Positions 7,488 through 14,893 of a DNA stretch of 16,187 nt are shown here, piece after piece. Source of the DNA: Chloroflexota bacterium (GTDB taxonomy: Bacteria; Chloroflexota; Dormibacteria; Dormibacterales; Dormibacteraceae); contig VBGV01000064.1 of the NCBI GenBank assembly GCA_005880755.1, forward strand, positions 1 through 16,187, read 5' to 3'. The position numbers and the translations under genes are program-made. Under the pieces are notes generated by a model that saw nothing but the letters and a program-made list of their open reading frames with translations, searched no databases and was not told where the DNA came from. Position 1 is the first letter of the stretch. Every line of letters starts with the position of its first letter.

Positions 7488-7931
7488 TCAGCCGGACGAG
7501 ATGGCCTCGTCCCACACCTGTGCGTCCGGGCCGTCGGGATGGTCGTTCACGTAGGTGTAGGGGTGCACAAGCTCGCGCAGCGCAAGCTCGTAATGAAAGC
7601 TGCCCGCGACAGTGGCGATGCCCTGGAACGAATACGTTTTCGACTCACCCTTGGCGAGGTCGCCGCAGTCGAGCGCGGACGACTGGTTGTCGATCGTGCA
7701 TCCACCGAGGTCGGTCATCTTGTGGCGCTCATACCAGCGGTCAGGCGTCCGGAAGACAAGCCCGAGGTGGGGGATGGCTGCACCGGTGTTGGTGACCTTG
7801 ATCACGAGCTGGACCGTCTCGCCGACCCTGGCGGCGTGGCTCCCACCTCCCTCGACGGCGGCGGTCAGGAGATCAGGCGACGAGCACAAGCCGGAAGCAA
7901 GCAGCAAAGCCACCAGCCCAACCAACTTCAT
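7488..7931 (-). CDS. Small secreted protein with a DUF11/CARDB-like beta-sandwich
   Basis: This 147-residue protein begins with a Sec-type signal (MKLVGLVALLLASGLC, 1-16). The residue before Cys16 is Leu, so a true lipobox is doubtful, although lipid anchoring is possible. Residues about 35-125 look like a beta-sandwich of the kind found in extracellular adhesion repeats, with VGETVQLVIKVTNTG and a late GESKTYSFQGIA strand, which are typical of DUF11/CARDB-like domains. Two cysteines (GGCTIDNQSSALDC) are placed to form a disulfide. AAGGA lies six bases before the ATG. It stands alone on this strand, divergent from the lipoprotein gene. Its role is unknown; binding at the cell surface is a plausible guess. 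Confidence 0.75.
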   Translation of the reverse strand: MKLVGLVALLLASGLCSSPDLLTAAVEGGGSHAARVGETVQLVIKVTNTGAAIPHLGLVFRTPDRWYERHKMTDLGGCTIDNQSSALDCGDLAKGESKTYSFQGIATVAGSFHYELALRELVHPYTYVNDHPDGPDAQVWDEAISSG

Positions 7932-8037
7932 CGTCGATCCTTAACCCAGCGCTAAACGGCCAAGGGGTATTCTGGGCGACTTGCGCCACGAGGGGGCGCG
8001 CGTAACGCACCCATACCAATGTTCGTTTCAATCTGCC

Positions 8038-9255
8038 GTGAGGAACGGGGTAGTTCTCCTCTTGAGCCTGGCGGCCGTGGCCGCGTGCACTGCGAACGGG
8101 CCACTTGCCCCCGCCTCCAGCCCCTCGGCGATCCGGCACAGCCCTTCACCGTCGCCAAGCCCCACCCCGAGCCCCGCTGAAACGCCCAGTCCTTCACCTT
8201 CGCCCAGCCCGGAGCCGAGCCCCGTGGTGGTTCCTGCCTGGGCCGCCCTGCATGCGCACTGCTCGAGCCCGCCCGCTCCGCAAGAGGCGGTGCTGCTCCT
8301 CCAGGGTTCTCCCAGCCCGGTGCTGGCCGACGTCTCCAACGCCAAGGCGCCCCAGACCCTCTGCGGCATCAGTGGAGGCAACTTCCAGCCTCAGCTCGTG
8401 ACCCAGACCATGATCTCGTGGTACGCGACCCAGGGCAATCCCGGTACCGCGGGGACCAGCGTCATCGCCGTCCTCGACCTGTTCAGGGACATCTCCACCG
8501 TGGCGGCCACCTGGTCAGGTGGGGGCTTCATGGATGGCCTCCATGCGTGGAGCCCGGACCGCGGGTTCCTCGCTTACGTGGCTTCGGATCCAGGGTCGGT
8601 CACCCTTCACCTCCTGAGCGGCGGCGGGGATCGCCTGGTGGCCACCATGGGCGCCGTGCCGGGGCGCGGCTTCAACCCCAACGAAGACGATTCGTACCTG
8701 GCCTTCTCGCCCGACGGAGCCTATTTCGCCCTGGTCCAGACCTTCACGAGCTCGGGCGACCAGCTCCAGGTCAGGCGGACCATCGACGGCAGCCTCGCCT
8801 TCAGCCTCTCGAAGGGAACCATGGCGACCTGGGGCAGCTCGGGGAGCCGTCTCTACTACCGGATGCCCAGCGCGAGCTCGGTCCAGGTCTGGGATTCGGC
8901 GGCCGGCGTCTCGCAGGCGATCTCGCAGACGTCGTGGATCCGTCCCCGCGCGGACGCCGGCGACGACAACCTCGCGTTCACCGTCCGCGATTCGGCGGGG
9001 ACGCCGCATGTCTGGCTGTACGGCCGCAACGGGCGTTCCGGTGGCCAGCTTCCCAACGTGCGGTCTATGCCCGCGTGGCTCAACTCCACCACCTTCTTCG
9101 ATGTCGAAGAGTCAGCGTGCTCGCCCAACTGCGGCATCGGACCCGCGTGGCAGCCAACCGGCAAGACTTTCACCTATGACATCGCGCAGCAAGGCGAGAC
9201 GGCCTCGAAGATCGCGCAGGTCTACGGAGCGTGGCCGCGGCCTGGCCAACTGTGA
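8038..9255 (+). CDS. Lipoprotein with Ser-Pro linker and probable WD40/TolB-like beta-propeller
   Basis: Starting at GTG 8038 gives 405 residues with a compact lipoprotein signal, RNGVVLLLSLAAVAAC, and lipid-anchor Cys17. An in-frame TTG at 7981 would add 19 residues. Neither start has a good ribosome site, and I prefer the GTG because it gives a normal signal-peptide length. Residues 35-62 are an alternating Ser/Thr-Pro linker. From about residue 110 the protein has repeated blades of the type FSPDGAYFALV and WSPDRGFLAYV with Asp/Gly turns, typical of WD40-like or TolB-type propellers. It should be an outer-face anchored scaffold or sensor. The next gene, 36 bases on, encodes another surface-anchored protein, so they may act together. 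No enzymatic motif is visible. Confidence 0.8.
   Translation: MRNGVVLLLSLAAVAACTANGPLAPASSPSAIRHSPSPSPSPTPSPAETPSPSPSPSPEPSPVVVPAWAALHAHCSSPPAPQEAVLLLQGSPSPVLADVSNAKAPQTLCGISGGNFQPQLVTQTMISWYATQGNPGTAGTSVIAVLDLFRDISTVAATWSGGGFMDGLHAWSPDRGFLAYVASDPGSVTLHLLSGGGDRLVATMGAVPGRGFNPNEDDSYLAFSPDGAYFALVQTFTSSGDQLQVRRTIDGSLAFSLSKGTMATWGSSGSRLYYRMPSASSVQVWDSAAGVSQAISQTSWIRPRADAGDDNLAFTVRDSAGTPHVWLYGRNGRSGGQLPNVRSMPAWLNSTTFFDVEESACSPNCGIGPAWQPTGKTFTYDIAQQGETASKIAQVYGAWPRPGQL
8140..8223 (+). repeat. Ser-Pro codon repeat encoding the lipoprotein linker
   Basis: This low-complexity stretch is built from AGYCC and TCRCC-like units that encode alternating Ser-Pro and Thr-Pro pairs, interrupted once by Ala-Glu. 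It is a coding microsatellite-like tract, so its length may vary between strains. It separates the lipidated N-terminus from the propeller domain. Confidence 0.75.
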
Positions 9256-9291
9256 CTTGCTGACAATGCCCAGGGTGCGATCAATGCGATC

Positions 9292-10044
9292 ATGACGCCG
9301 ACCGAGATGGACCAGCTGACTACCCCCACCGGTCCGGCCACGCTGGAGCCGGCCGAACCCTACTCGCCCCCGGCCCCGCCTGTCCGCGCGAGCCGGCCCT
9401 CAGCCTGGATCCCGATGTTTCAGTCGCGCGAACGCCGCTGGTGGACGGCGGCGCTGTCTGCGGCCCTGCTGATCACGGCCTTGGGAATCGGAGTCATTTA
9501 CGTCGACGACACGAACAACCAGTCCACGATTCGGTCCCTCACCACGCAGAACGAGTCCTTGACCGGCCGCAACCAGATCCTGAACGACCGGTTGAAGACC
9601 ACCCAGGCGAACCTCACCGCCACCCTGGGCGAGCTCGCCAAGACGAAGGCGGACCTGGAGCACCCGCACCTGACGATCTGGAACGTCCAGCAGCAGCTCA
9701 AGGGGCCGAGCTGGTACCTCGCCGGAGGCATTCCCGACACCTTCACCTATCACCTCCAGGCGACGTCGACCGGCCCGATGTCGGTGAGCATCCTCACGCT
9801 GGAACAGTGGGCGAAGGCGATCCAGTGCGTCGACAACGGCGGAGGCAGTACGCATTGGTGCCTTCACCACTCGGGCGCCGTGATGAGCTGGCTCAGCGTG
9901 ACCAGCGTGAACTATGACTTCCACCTCGGGGAAGGCTGTGCGGACTACATCGCCGTCTTCACTTCGTCGTCAACAGTCACGGTCACTCCGAACGTGAGCG
10001 TCACGTACAACCCGGCGTCGTCAGCAACCGGCGCCTGCGCCTGA
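9292..10044 (+). CDS. Single-pass membrane protein with coiled coil and extracytoplasmic domain
   Basis: I do not recognise this 250-residue protein as a named family. A Pro-rich cytoplasmic N-terminus (1-45) ends in basic residues. One transmembrane helix (about 51-70, WTAALSAALLITALGIGVIY) follows, then a Gln/Asn/Leu-rich predicted coiled coil (77-123) and a C-terminal domain of about 125 residues. That domain contains several cysteines and beta-rich segments (VSVTYNPASSATGACA at the end). The charge distribution predicts that the C-terminal part lies outside the cell. The ATG at 9292 is used; an ATG five codons later is an alternative. It follows the propeller lipoprotein by 36 bases and probably shares its transcript. 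Confidence 0.78.
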   Translation: MTPTEMDQLTTPTGPATLEPAEPYSPPAPPVRASRPSAWIPMFQSRERRWWTAALSAALLITALGIGVIYVDDTNNQSTIRSLTTQNESLTGRNQILNDRLKTTQANLTATLGELAKTKADLEHPHLTIWNVQQQLKGPSWYLAGGIPDTFTYHLQATSTGPMSVSILTLEQWAKAIQCVDNGGGSTHWCLHHSGAVMSWLSVTSVNYDFHLGEGCADYIAVFTSSSTVTVTPNVSVTYNPASSATGACA

Positions 10045-10089
10045 AAGTGGTTTGGCGATTCTGATCGAAGAGGAATATCCGCCCGGAAG

Positions 10090-10103
10090 TTAGGCTATCC
10101 TAT
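10090..10103. promoter_or_regulatory. DtxR/MntR-type operator box 1
   Basis: TTAGGCTATCCTAT matches the DtxR-family pattern TTAGG-N4-CCTAA with a single mismatch at the last base. It lies 50 bases before the regulator's ATG. AT-rich hexamers that could serve as a -10 (TATCCT, TATCTT) lie in or beside it, so binding would block transcription. The inferred function is metal-dependent autoregulation of mntR and repression of mntH. Confidence 0.7.
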
Positions 10104-10133
10104 CTTTGATGGTAGGCATACCCGCACTCTGGA

Positions 10134-10147
10134 TTAGGGGAACCTAG
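10134..10147. promoter_or_regulatory. DtxR/MntR-type operator box 2
   Basis: TTAGGGGAACCTAG is a second TTAGG-N4-CCTA element, exactly 44 bp downstream of box 1 and ending five bases before the ATG. It covers the region where the ribosome binding site would be. Its AGGGG is too far upstream and its TAGG too close to be an ideal Shine-Dalgarno. Together the boxes suggest cooperative binding on one DNA face, about four turns apart. A weaker GGTA/TACC inverted repeat sits between them (10111-10122). Confidence 0.65.
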
Positions 10148-10152
10148 GCTCG

Positions 10153-10863
10153 ATGGTCGAGCAGCTCGAGCGCCGCAGCCTGTTCACCCGGGCTCAGCAG
10201 GACTACCTCAAAGCCCTCTACCTCCTCGGCGGCGACGGCCGGCCGGTCCCGACCCGGGACCTGGCGCAGCGCCTCGGCATCTCTTCGCCGAGCGTCAGCG
10301 AGATGGTCACCCGCCTGTCGGCCCAGGGCCTGGTCGAACACGACCGCTACCGCGGCCAGCAGCTCACTCCGAACGGCCGCAAAGTCGCCCTGGAGCTGGT
10401 CCGCCATCACCGCCTACTAGAGGTCTTTCTGGTCCGCGTGCTCGGCTACGGCTGGGACGAGGTCCACGACGAGGCGGAGCGCCTCGAGCATGTGATCTCG
10501 GAGCGGATGGAGAAGCGCATCTTCGAGCTGCTGGGCAGGCCGGAGCTCGACCCCCACGGCCATGCCATTCCGACGCTCGCCGGCAAGCTGCCGCCCGTCA
10601 GCCACCGCGCGCTCAGCGAATGCCGCGCGGGCGAGAAGGTCACGGTCCAGCGGGTCTCCGACGACGATCCGGTCAAGTTGCGTGAGCTCGAGCGCCGTGG
10701 CCTGATGCCCGGCACGCGCATCGCCGTGGTGGCGGGCAGCGAGTTCGAGGGCCCGATCGACGTCCGCTTCAAGGGCCGTCGCGAGAGCGTCCCGCTCGGA
10801 TTGGCGCGGGCCATCTTCGTGGCTGGGGCTCCGCCGGCCGCGCGCAGGGCGGATTCCAGCTAA
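10153..10863 (+). CDS. mntR: DtxR-family metal-dependent regulator with MntR-type selectivity residues and FeoA-like domain
   Basis: This 236-residue protein has three parts. The winged HTH (about 10-70) includes the recognition segment SSPSVSEMVTRLSAQGLV. The metal-binding and dimerisation helices (about 76-145) contain HRLLE and VHDEAERLEH. The C-terminal FeoA/SH3-like domain (about 152-225) contains ERRGLMPGTRI. By alignment from memory, the DtxR ligands His79, Glu83, His98, Glu105 and His106 correspond to His86, Glu90, His105, Glu112 and His113 here. The two residues that set metal choice are MntR-like: Asp17 where DtxR has Met10, and Glu109 where DtxR has Cys102. This supports Mn2+ sensing, as does the Nramp transporter gene that starts one base after its stop. 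Two operator-like boxes lie upstream. An iron role cannot be excluded. Confidence 0.93.
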   Translation: MVEQLERRSLFTRAQQDYLKALYLLGGDGRPVPTRDLAQRLGISSPSVSEMVTRLSAQGLVEHDRYRGQQLTPNGRKVALELVRHHRLLEVFLVRVLGYGWDEVHDEAERLEHVISERMEKRIFELLGRPELDPHGHAIPTLAGKLPPVSHRALSECRAGEKVTVQRVSDDDPVKLRELERRGLMPGTRIAVVAGSEFEGPIDVRFKGRRESVPLGLARAIFVAGAPPAARRADSS

Positions 10864-10864
10864 A

Positions 10865-12195
10865 TTGGCCGAACTCGTCAAGTCCGTCATCGCTCAGCCC
10901 ATGGTTTTGGGTGCCGAGCACGCCCTGCCCGGCGAGCTCCGCGTCCTGAAGGCGGCCGAACGATCGCTGAACGGTGAGCGTCGCGGCATCCGCGCCGTGC
11001 TGCCGTTTCTCGGTCCGGCGTTCATCGCCGCCGTCGCCTATGTCGACCCCGGCAACTTCGCCACCAACATGGCCGGCGGATCTCGTTTCGGCTACATGCT
11101 GCTGTGGGTCGTCCTGGCGGCCAACCTGATGGCGATGCTCATCCAGTCGATGAGCGCCAAACTCGGCATCGCCACCGGGCGCAACCTGCCGGAAGTTTGC
11201 CGCGATCGATTTCCGCGGCCGGTCGTGTGGTTCCTGTGGGTCCAGGCCGAGCTCATCGCGATGGCGACGGACCTGGCCGAGTTCGTCGGCGCCGCGTTGG
11301 GACTCAATCTGCTCTTCGGCATGCCGCTCTTCATCGCGGCATTGCTGACAGGCTTGATCGCCTTTGTCATCCTCGGCCTGCAAGCTTCCGGCTTCAGGCG
11401 GCTCGAGGCCACGATCACGGGGCTGGTCGGCCTGATCGTCATTGCCTTCGGCCTCGAGGTCTTCAGGGCCGACCCGTCCTGGGGTTCCGTGCTGGGCAAC
11501 ACTGTCGTTCCGCACCTCGACGGCCCCGAGTCGATCCTGCTGGCGACGGGCATCCTCGGTGCGACGGTCATGCCGCACGTGATCTATCTGCACTCCGCGC
11601 TGACCCAGAAGCGCGTCGTGGGCGCCAACGCCGAGGCAAAGCGAAAGATCTTCCACTTCGAGATGGTCGACGTGGTGATCGCCATGGGCATTGCGGGAGT
11701 CATCAACCTGGCGATGCTCACGACCGCCGCGGCTGTCTTCAACTCGCGAGGCCTGATCTCGGTCGGCACCGACCTCGGCCAGGTCTTCAATGGCCTCGAG
11801 CAGTATGTGGGCAAGAACAGCGGCGTCATCTTCGGCATCGCATTACTTGCCTCTGGCATCTCTTCATCGTCCGTCGGAACGCTGGCCGGCCAGGTCGTGA
11901 TGCAGGGCTTCATCCGGCGGAAGATCTCGGTTTTCCTGCGCCGCTCGATCACGATGGTGCCGGCCCTGATCGTGATCGGAGCCCACTTCGACCCGTCGCG
12001 CGCGCTGGTGCTGAGCCAGGTGTTCCTGTCGTTTGGGATCCCGTTCGCGATGATCCCGCTCGTCCTGTTCACGCGGGACAGGAAGCTGATGGGCAACCTG
12101 GTGAACAGCCGCTGGACCAACCTGGGCGCCTACGGTGTGGCGACAATGATCATCACGTTGAACGTCTTCCTTCTGTACCAGACCCTCTTCGGCTC

Positions 12196-12199
<4 letters not shown>
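10865..12199 (+). CDS. mntH: Nramp-family Mn2+/Fe2+ proton-coupled transporter
   Basis: This 444-residue Nramp protein has eleven predicted hydrophobic segments. The two metal-site motifs are intact: DPGN in TM1 (61-64, within AAVAYVDPGNFATNMAGGS) and MPH in TM6 (236-238, ATVMPHVIYLHS). It imports divalent metal, preferentially Mn2+, across the inner membrane with protons. The start is TTG at 10865, one base after the mntR stop. There is no clear Shine-Dalgarno, so translation may depend on reinitiation. An ATG at 10901 (residue 13) is an alternative that keeps the whole Nramp core. Cotranscription with mntR places it under the operator boxes upstream of that gene. Its stop overlaps the next ATG (ATGA). 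Confidence 0.95.
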
Positions 12200-13239
<1,040 letters not shown>

Positions 13240-13247
13240 AAGATCGC

Positions 13248-13546
13248 GTGACGAGTGAACCCGGAAAGTACTTGCCGGTTTGGCAAGTGTCTGATACCGA
13301 CTCGCACCTGCGCTGGATGCTGCTGGCGCTCCTGCTCGGATTCGCGCCTACAGCCGCGCCCGGATTCGTCTTTATTTCGGAACGATCATCGCCTTCAACC
13401 TGTGGAACGCGATCGTCACCTCTGCCAGCATCGCGACACGTTTCTGGGGTCCGGGCCAGCCGGGCTACCACTTTGGAATCAGCGAGGCAGTCGGCGTGGT
13501 CCCGCTGGTGATCGGAGCCTGGCTGCTGAGCCGCAGGCGCGCTTGA
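13248..13546 (+). pseudogene. Small membrane protein split by a probable frameshift
   Basis: Two frames share the coding signal. From GTG 13248 one frame gives MTSEPGKYLPVWQ and a hydrophobic stretch LRWMLLALLLGFAP, with G/C-rich third codon positions to about 13370. A frame offset by one base is then clearly coding from about 13345 to the TGA at 13544-13546. It gives YFGTIIAFNLWNAIVTSASI, RFWGPGQPGYHFGISEAVG, and a last helix PLVIGAWLLSRRRA. That second frame is open back to 13295 but contains no ATG, GTG or TTG upstream of the first helix. A one-base indel near 13343-13378 would join the halves into a protein of about 98 residues with two or three helices. It lies eight bases after the oxidoreductase gene and overlaps the next start (TTGA). 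Function is unknown. Sequencing error is as likely as true decay. Confidence 0.55.
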
Positions 13547-13833
13547 GTCATCCTCGGCACGAGCTGGATGACCTCCTTGGTCATCCAGTGCGCTTTTCAG
13601 TGGTCGCGATGCTCGCCGCAGCGGAGAACGCTGAGTTCGGCTTTGTTCGAGACAATGTCGAAGTGACAGACTCAATGCTCTCGAAGCAGATGAGCGCGCT
13701 GGAGCATGCCGGCTACGTCAAGGTCAAAAAGGGATTTGTCGGCAAGCGCCCGCGCACGTGGCTCTCACTCACCAAGGACGGAAGGCGCCGGTTCGCACGC
13801 CATATGAACGCGTTGCGTGAGATCGCGTCTTGA
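13543..13833 (+). CDS. Winged-helix (ArsR/MarR-like, HTH_34-type) transcriptional regulator
   Basis: This is a 96-residue single-domain regulator. The open frame reaches back to 13255, but recognisable sequence starts at the TTG 13543 (SHPRHELDDLLGHPVRFSVV), and that TTG overlaps the TGA of the upstream membrane-protein frame (TTGA). The HTH is residues about 31-59, with recognition helix VTDSMLSKQMSALEHAGYV. The wing is KKGFVGKRPRTWLSLT (62-77), and a last helix ends at 96. This matches the short winged-helix family that many actinobacteria encode next to a small membrane protein, the arrangement seen here. It probably controls its own two-gene unit. No effector domain or metal-binding cysteines are present. 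Confidence 0.85.
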   Translation: MSHPRHELDDLLGHPVRFSVVAMLAAAENAEFGFVRDNVEVTDSMLSKQMSALEHAGYVKVKKGFVGKRPRTWLSLTKDGRRRFARHMNALREIAS

Positions 13834-13880
13834 GTGTGAACCGGTGGAGCAGGCCGGCGCGCCGATACGTTCGAAATATT

Positions 13881-13900
13881 GCCAATTGGGTATAATTGGC
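13881..13900. promoter_or_regulatory. Perfect inverted repeat over the HTH gene promoter (probable operator)
   Basis: The arms GCCAATT (13881-13887) and AATTGGC (13894-13900) are exact reverse complements separated by six bases. The repeat contains the whole TATAAT box and ends two bases before the GTG start of the XRE-type gene. This layout is what an autorepressing HTH protein or antitoxin would use. The binding protein is inferred, not shown. Confidence 0.75.
13891..13896 (+). promoter_or_regulatory. -10 box TATAAT of a probably leaderless transcript
   Basis: A consensus TATAAT ends seven bases before the G of the GTG at 13903. That is the distance at which transcription normally starts, so the mRNA would begin at or within a base or two of the start codon. 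No Shine-Dalgarno precedes the GTG. No good -35 is seen; CGTTCG at 13868 is the best-placed candidate and it is poor. Confidence 0.7.
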
Positions 13901-13902
13901 TC

Positions 13903-14298
13903 GTGAAGAGATCAGAGGTTGGTTTGCTTTTGGCGAGCGCCAGGGCGAGGGCAGGCATGACTCAGGCGAAGCTCGCCGAAGCAATGGGCACGACTCAACC
14001 GGTGATTGCTCGAGCAGAGGGCGGTTATCGAATGCCTACCCTCGAGTTCATGGATCGTTGGGCGCAAGCGACCGGGTCACCGCTGTCGATCACATTCGGA
14101 CAACAGGTACAGCCGAAGACCTCAGCAGCGGACAAGCGAGCCCTCGTCGAATCTGTGCTCGGGCGAGGTCGTTTCAATCCGTGGGATCGGAGCCCCTCGG
14201 ACGTCGAGGCCGCCCTGCTCGAGAAGGCGGGACGCGACCGCGCGTATTTCCGACGGCTGAAGTCCAGTGGGCAGAAACGACGACCTGCGGCAGGCTAA
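13903..14298 (+). CDS. XRE-family helix-turn-helix protein, putative antitoxin or repressor
   Basis: This is a 131-residue protein from GTG 13903. A TTG at 13879 also lies in frame, but it sits upstream of the TATAAT box and so is unlikely. The HTH is residues about 7-58, with the classic pattern MTQAKLAEAMGTTQPVIARAEGG (helices 2-3 at 19-41). The C-terminal part (about 66-131) is basic, with a conserved-looking core RGRFNPWDRSPSDVEAALLE and an Arg/Lys-rich tail. It could be the partner-binding region. The next gene overlaps its last 32 bases, which implies a coupled pair. An inverted repeat over its own promoter suggests autorepression. The codons in this pair include more A/T-ending triplets than the neighbours, which hints at acquisition by transfer. 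It could also be a stand-alone regulator. Confidence 0.85.
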   Translation: MKRSEVGLLLASARARAGMTQAKLAEAMGTTQPVIARAEGGYRMPTLEFMDRWAQATGSPLSITFGQQVQPKTSAADKRALVESVLGRGRFNPWDRSPSDVEAALLEKAGRDRAYFRRLKSSGQKRRPAAG

Positions 14299-14893
14299 AG
14301 GCCTGCTGGCAAAGATTCCGAGAGCGCGTTCAGGGCAACGTCAACGACTACTTCTCGCGGCGGCGATCACAAAGCTGCTCACGAAGCCTCCGATAGTTGT
14401 CGGCGGGACAGCTGAAGCGTTCTGGGCTGGCGGTGCCTATCACCCGACCGACCTTGATCTGTGCCCGCGGCCAACGACGGCTGATACTGCGGCACTGCAA
14501 TCGGCGGGGCTGCGTAAGTCTGGCCGCCACTGGGTGAGGGACGATCTGCCTGTAGCAGTCGAGTTTCCAGGCGCCGGCGATGACATCGAACGCACCGTCC
14601 AGGTTGTCGTCGATGGTGTAGCCGTGGCAATCATTGCTTGCGAGGACCTTTATCTCGATCGCGTACGCCAGGCCACATCCGGCTGGCCACGAGAGGATGT
14701 CAGCTTTGATGCCGCGCTTGAAATCGCCCTCACCAACTATCGCGACATGGATTGGGACTACGTCGCGAAGCGCATTTTGGCCGCAGCGGGAAATGAGCGC
14801 GCCGTCGGTGAGACGATGCGTAACGTGAACCGCCGAGTTCGAGCTCGCGCGAGGCGTCGAGCGGCCGAGGCTCGCGCAAAGGACCGCCCTTGA
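14267..14893 (+). CDS. Nucleotidyltransferase-fold protein, putative toxin (AbiEii/DUF6036-like)
   Basis: This 208-residue protein starts at GTG 14267, inside the end of the HTH gene in another frame. The nucleotidyltransferase core is visible as IVVGGTAEAFWAGG (43-56), followed by the acidic pair Asp62 and Asp64 in PTDLDL and a candidate third acid Glu99 in LPVAVEF. A later motif, IIACEDLYLDRVRQA (122-136), resembles the ED-L-DR helix of AbiEii/MenT-like and DUF6036 proteins. The C-terminus is very Arg/Ala-rich (RRVRARARRRAAEARA). Family members transfer nucleotides to RNA or protein targets, and some act as toxins controlled by an HTH partner. The pairing with the preceding gene fits, but toxicity is inferred only. 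AGA, CTA and ATA codons are more frequent than in adjacent genes. Confidence 0.75.
   Translation: MGRNDDLRQAKGLLAKIPRARSGQRQRLLLAAAITKLLTKPPIVVGGTAEAFWAGGAYHPTDLDLCPRPTTADTAALQSAGLRKSGRHWVRDDLPVAVEFPGAGDDIERTVQVVVDGVAVAIIACEDLYLDRVRQATSGWPREDVSFDAALEIALTNYRDMDWDYVAKRILAAAGNERAVGETMRNVNRRVRARARRRAAEARAKDRP

Noticed and set aside
8140..8223. Tandem repeat considered as a CRISPR-like or satellite array
   Set aside because: The units are short, uneven and in frame with a Ser-Pro linker. There are no spacers.
10769..11656. Minus-strand open frame of 295 codons opposite mntR and mntH
   Set aside because: The translation is low-complexity, rich in Gln/Arg/Asp, and has no recognisable fold. It is a mirror frame of the GC-rich Nramp gene.
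11104..12195. Long plus-strand open frame continuous with the LLM oxidoreductase frame, suggesting a 711-residue fusion
   Set aside because: It overlaps mntH completely in another frame, and its translation is Arg/Pro/Gly-rich without domains. The true start is ATG 12196, which overlaps the mntH stop.
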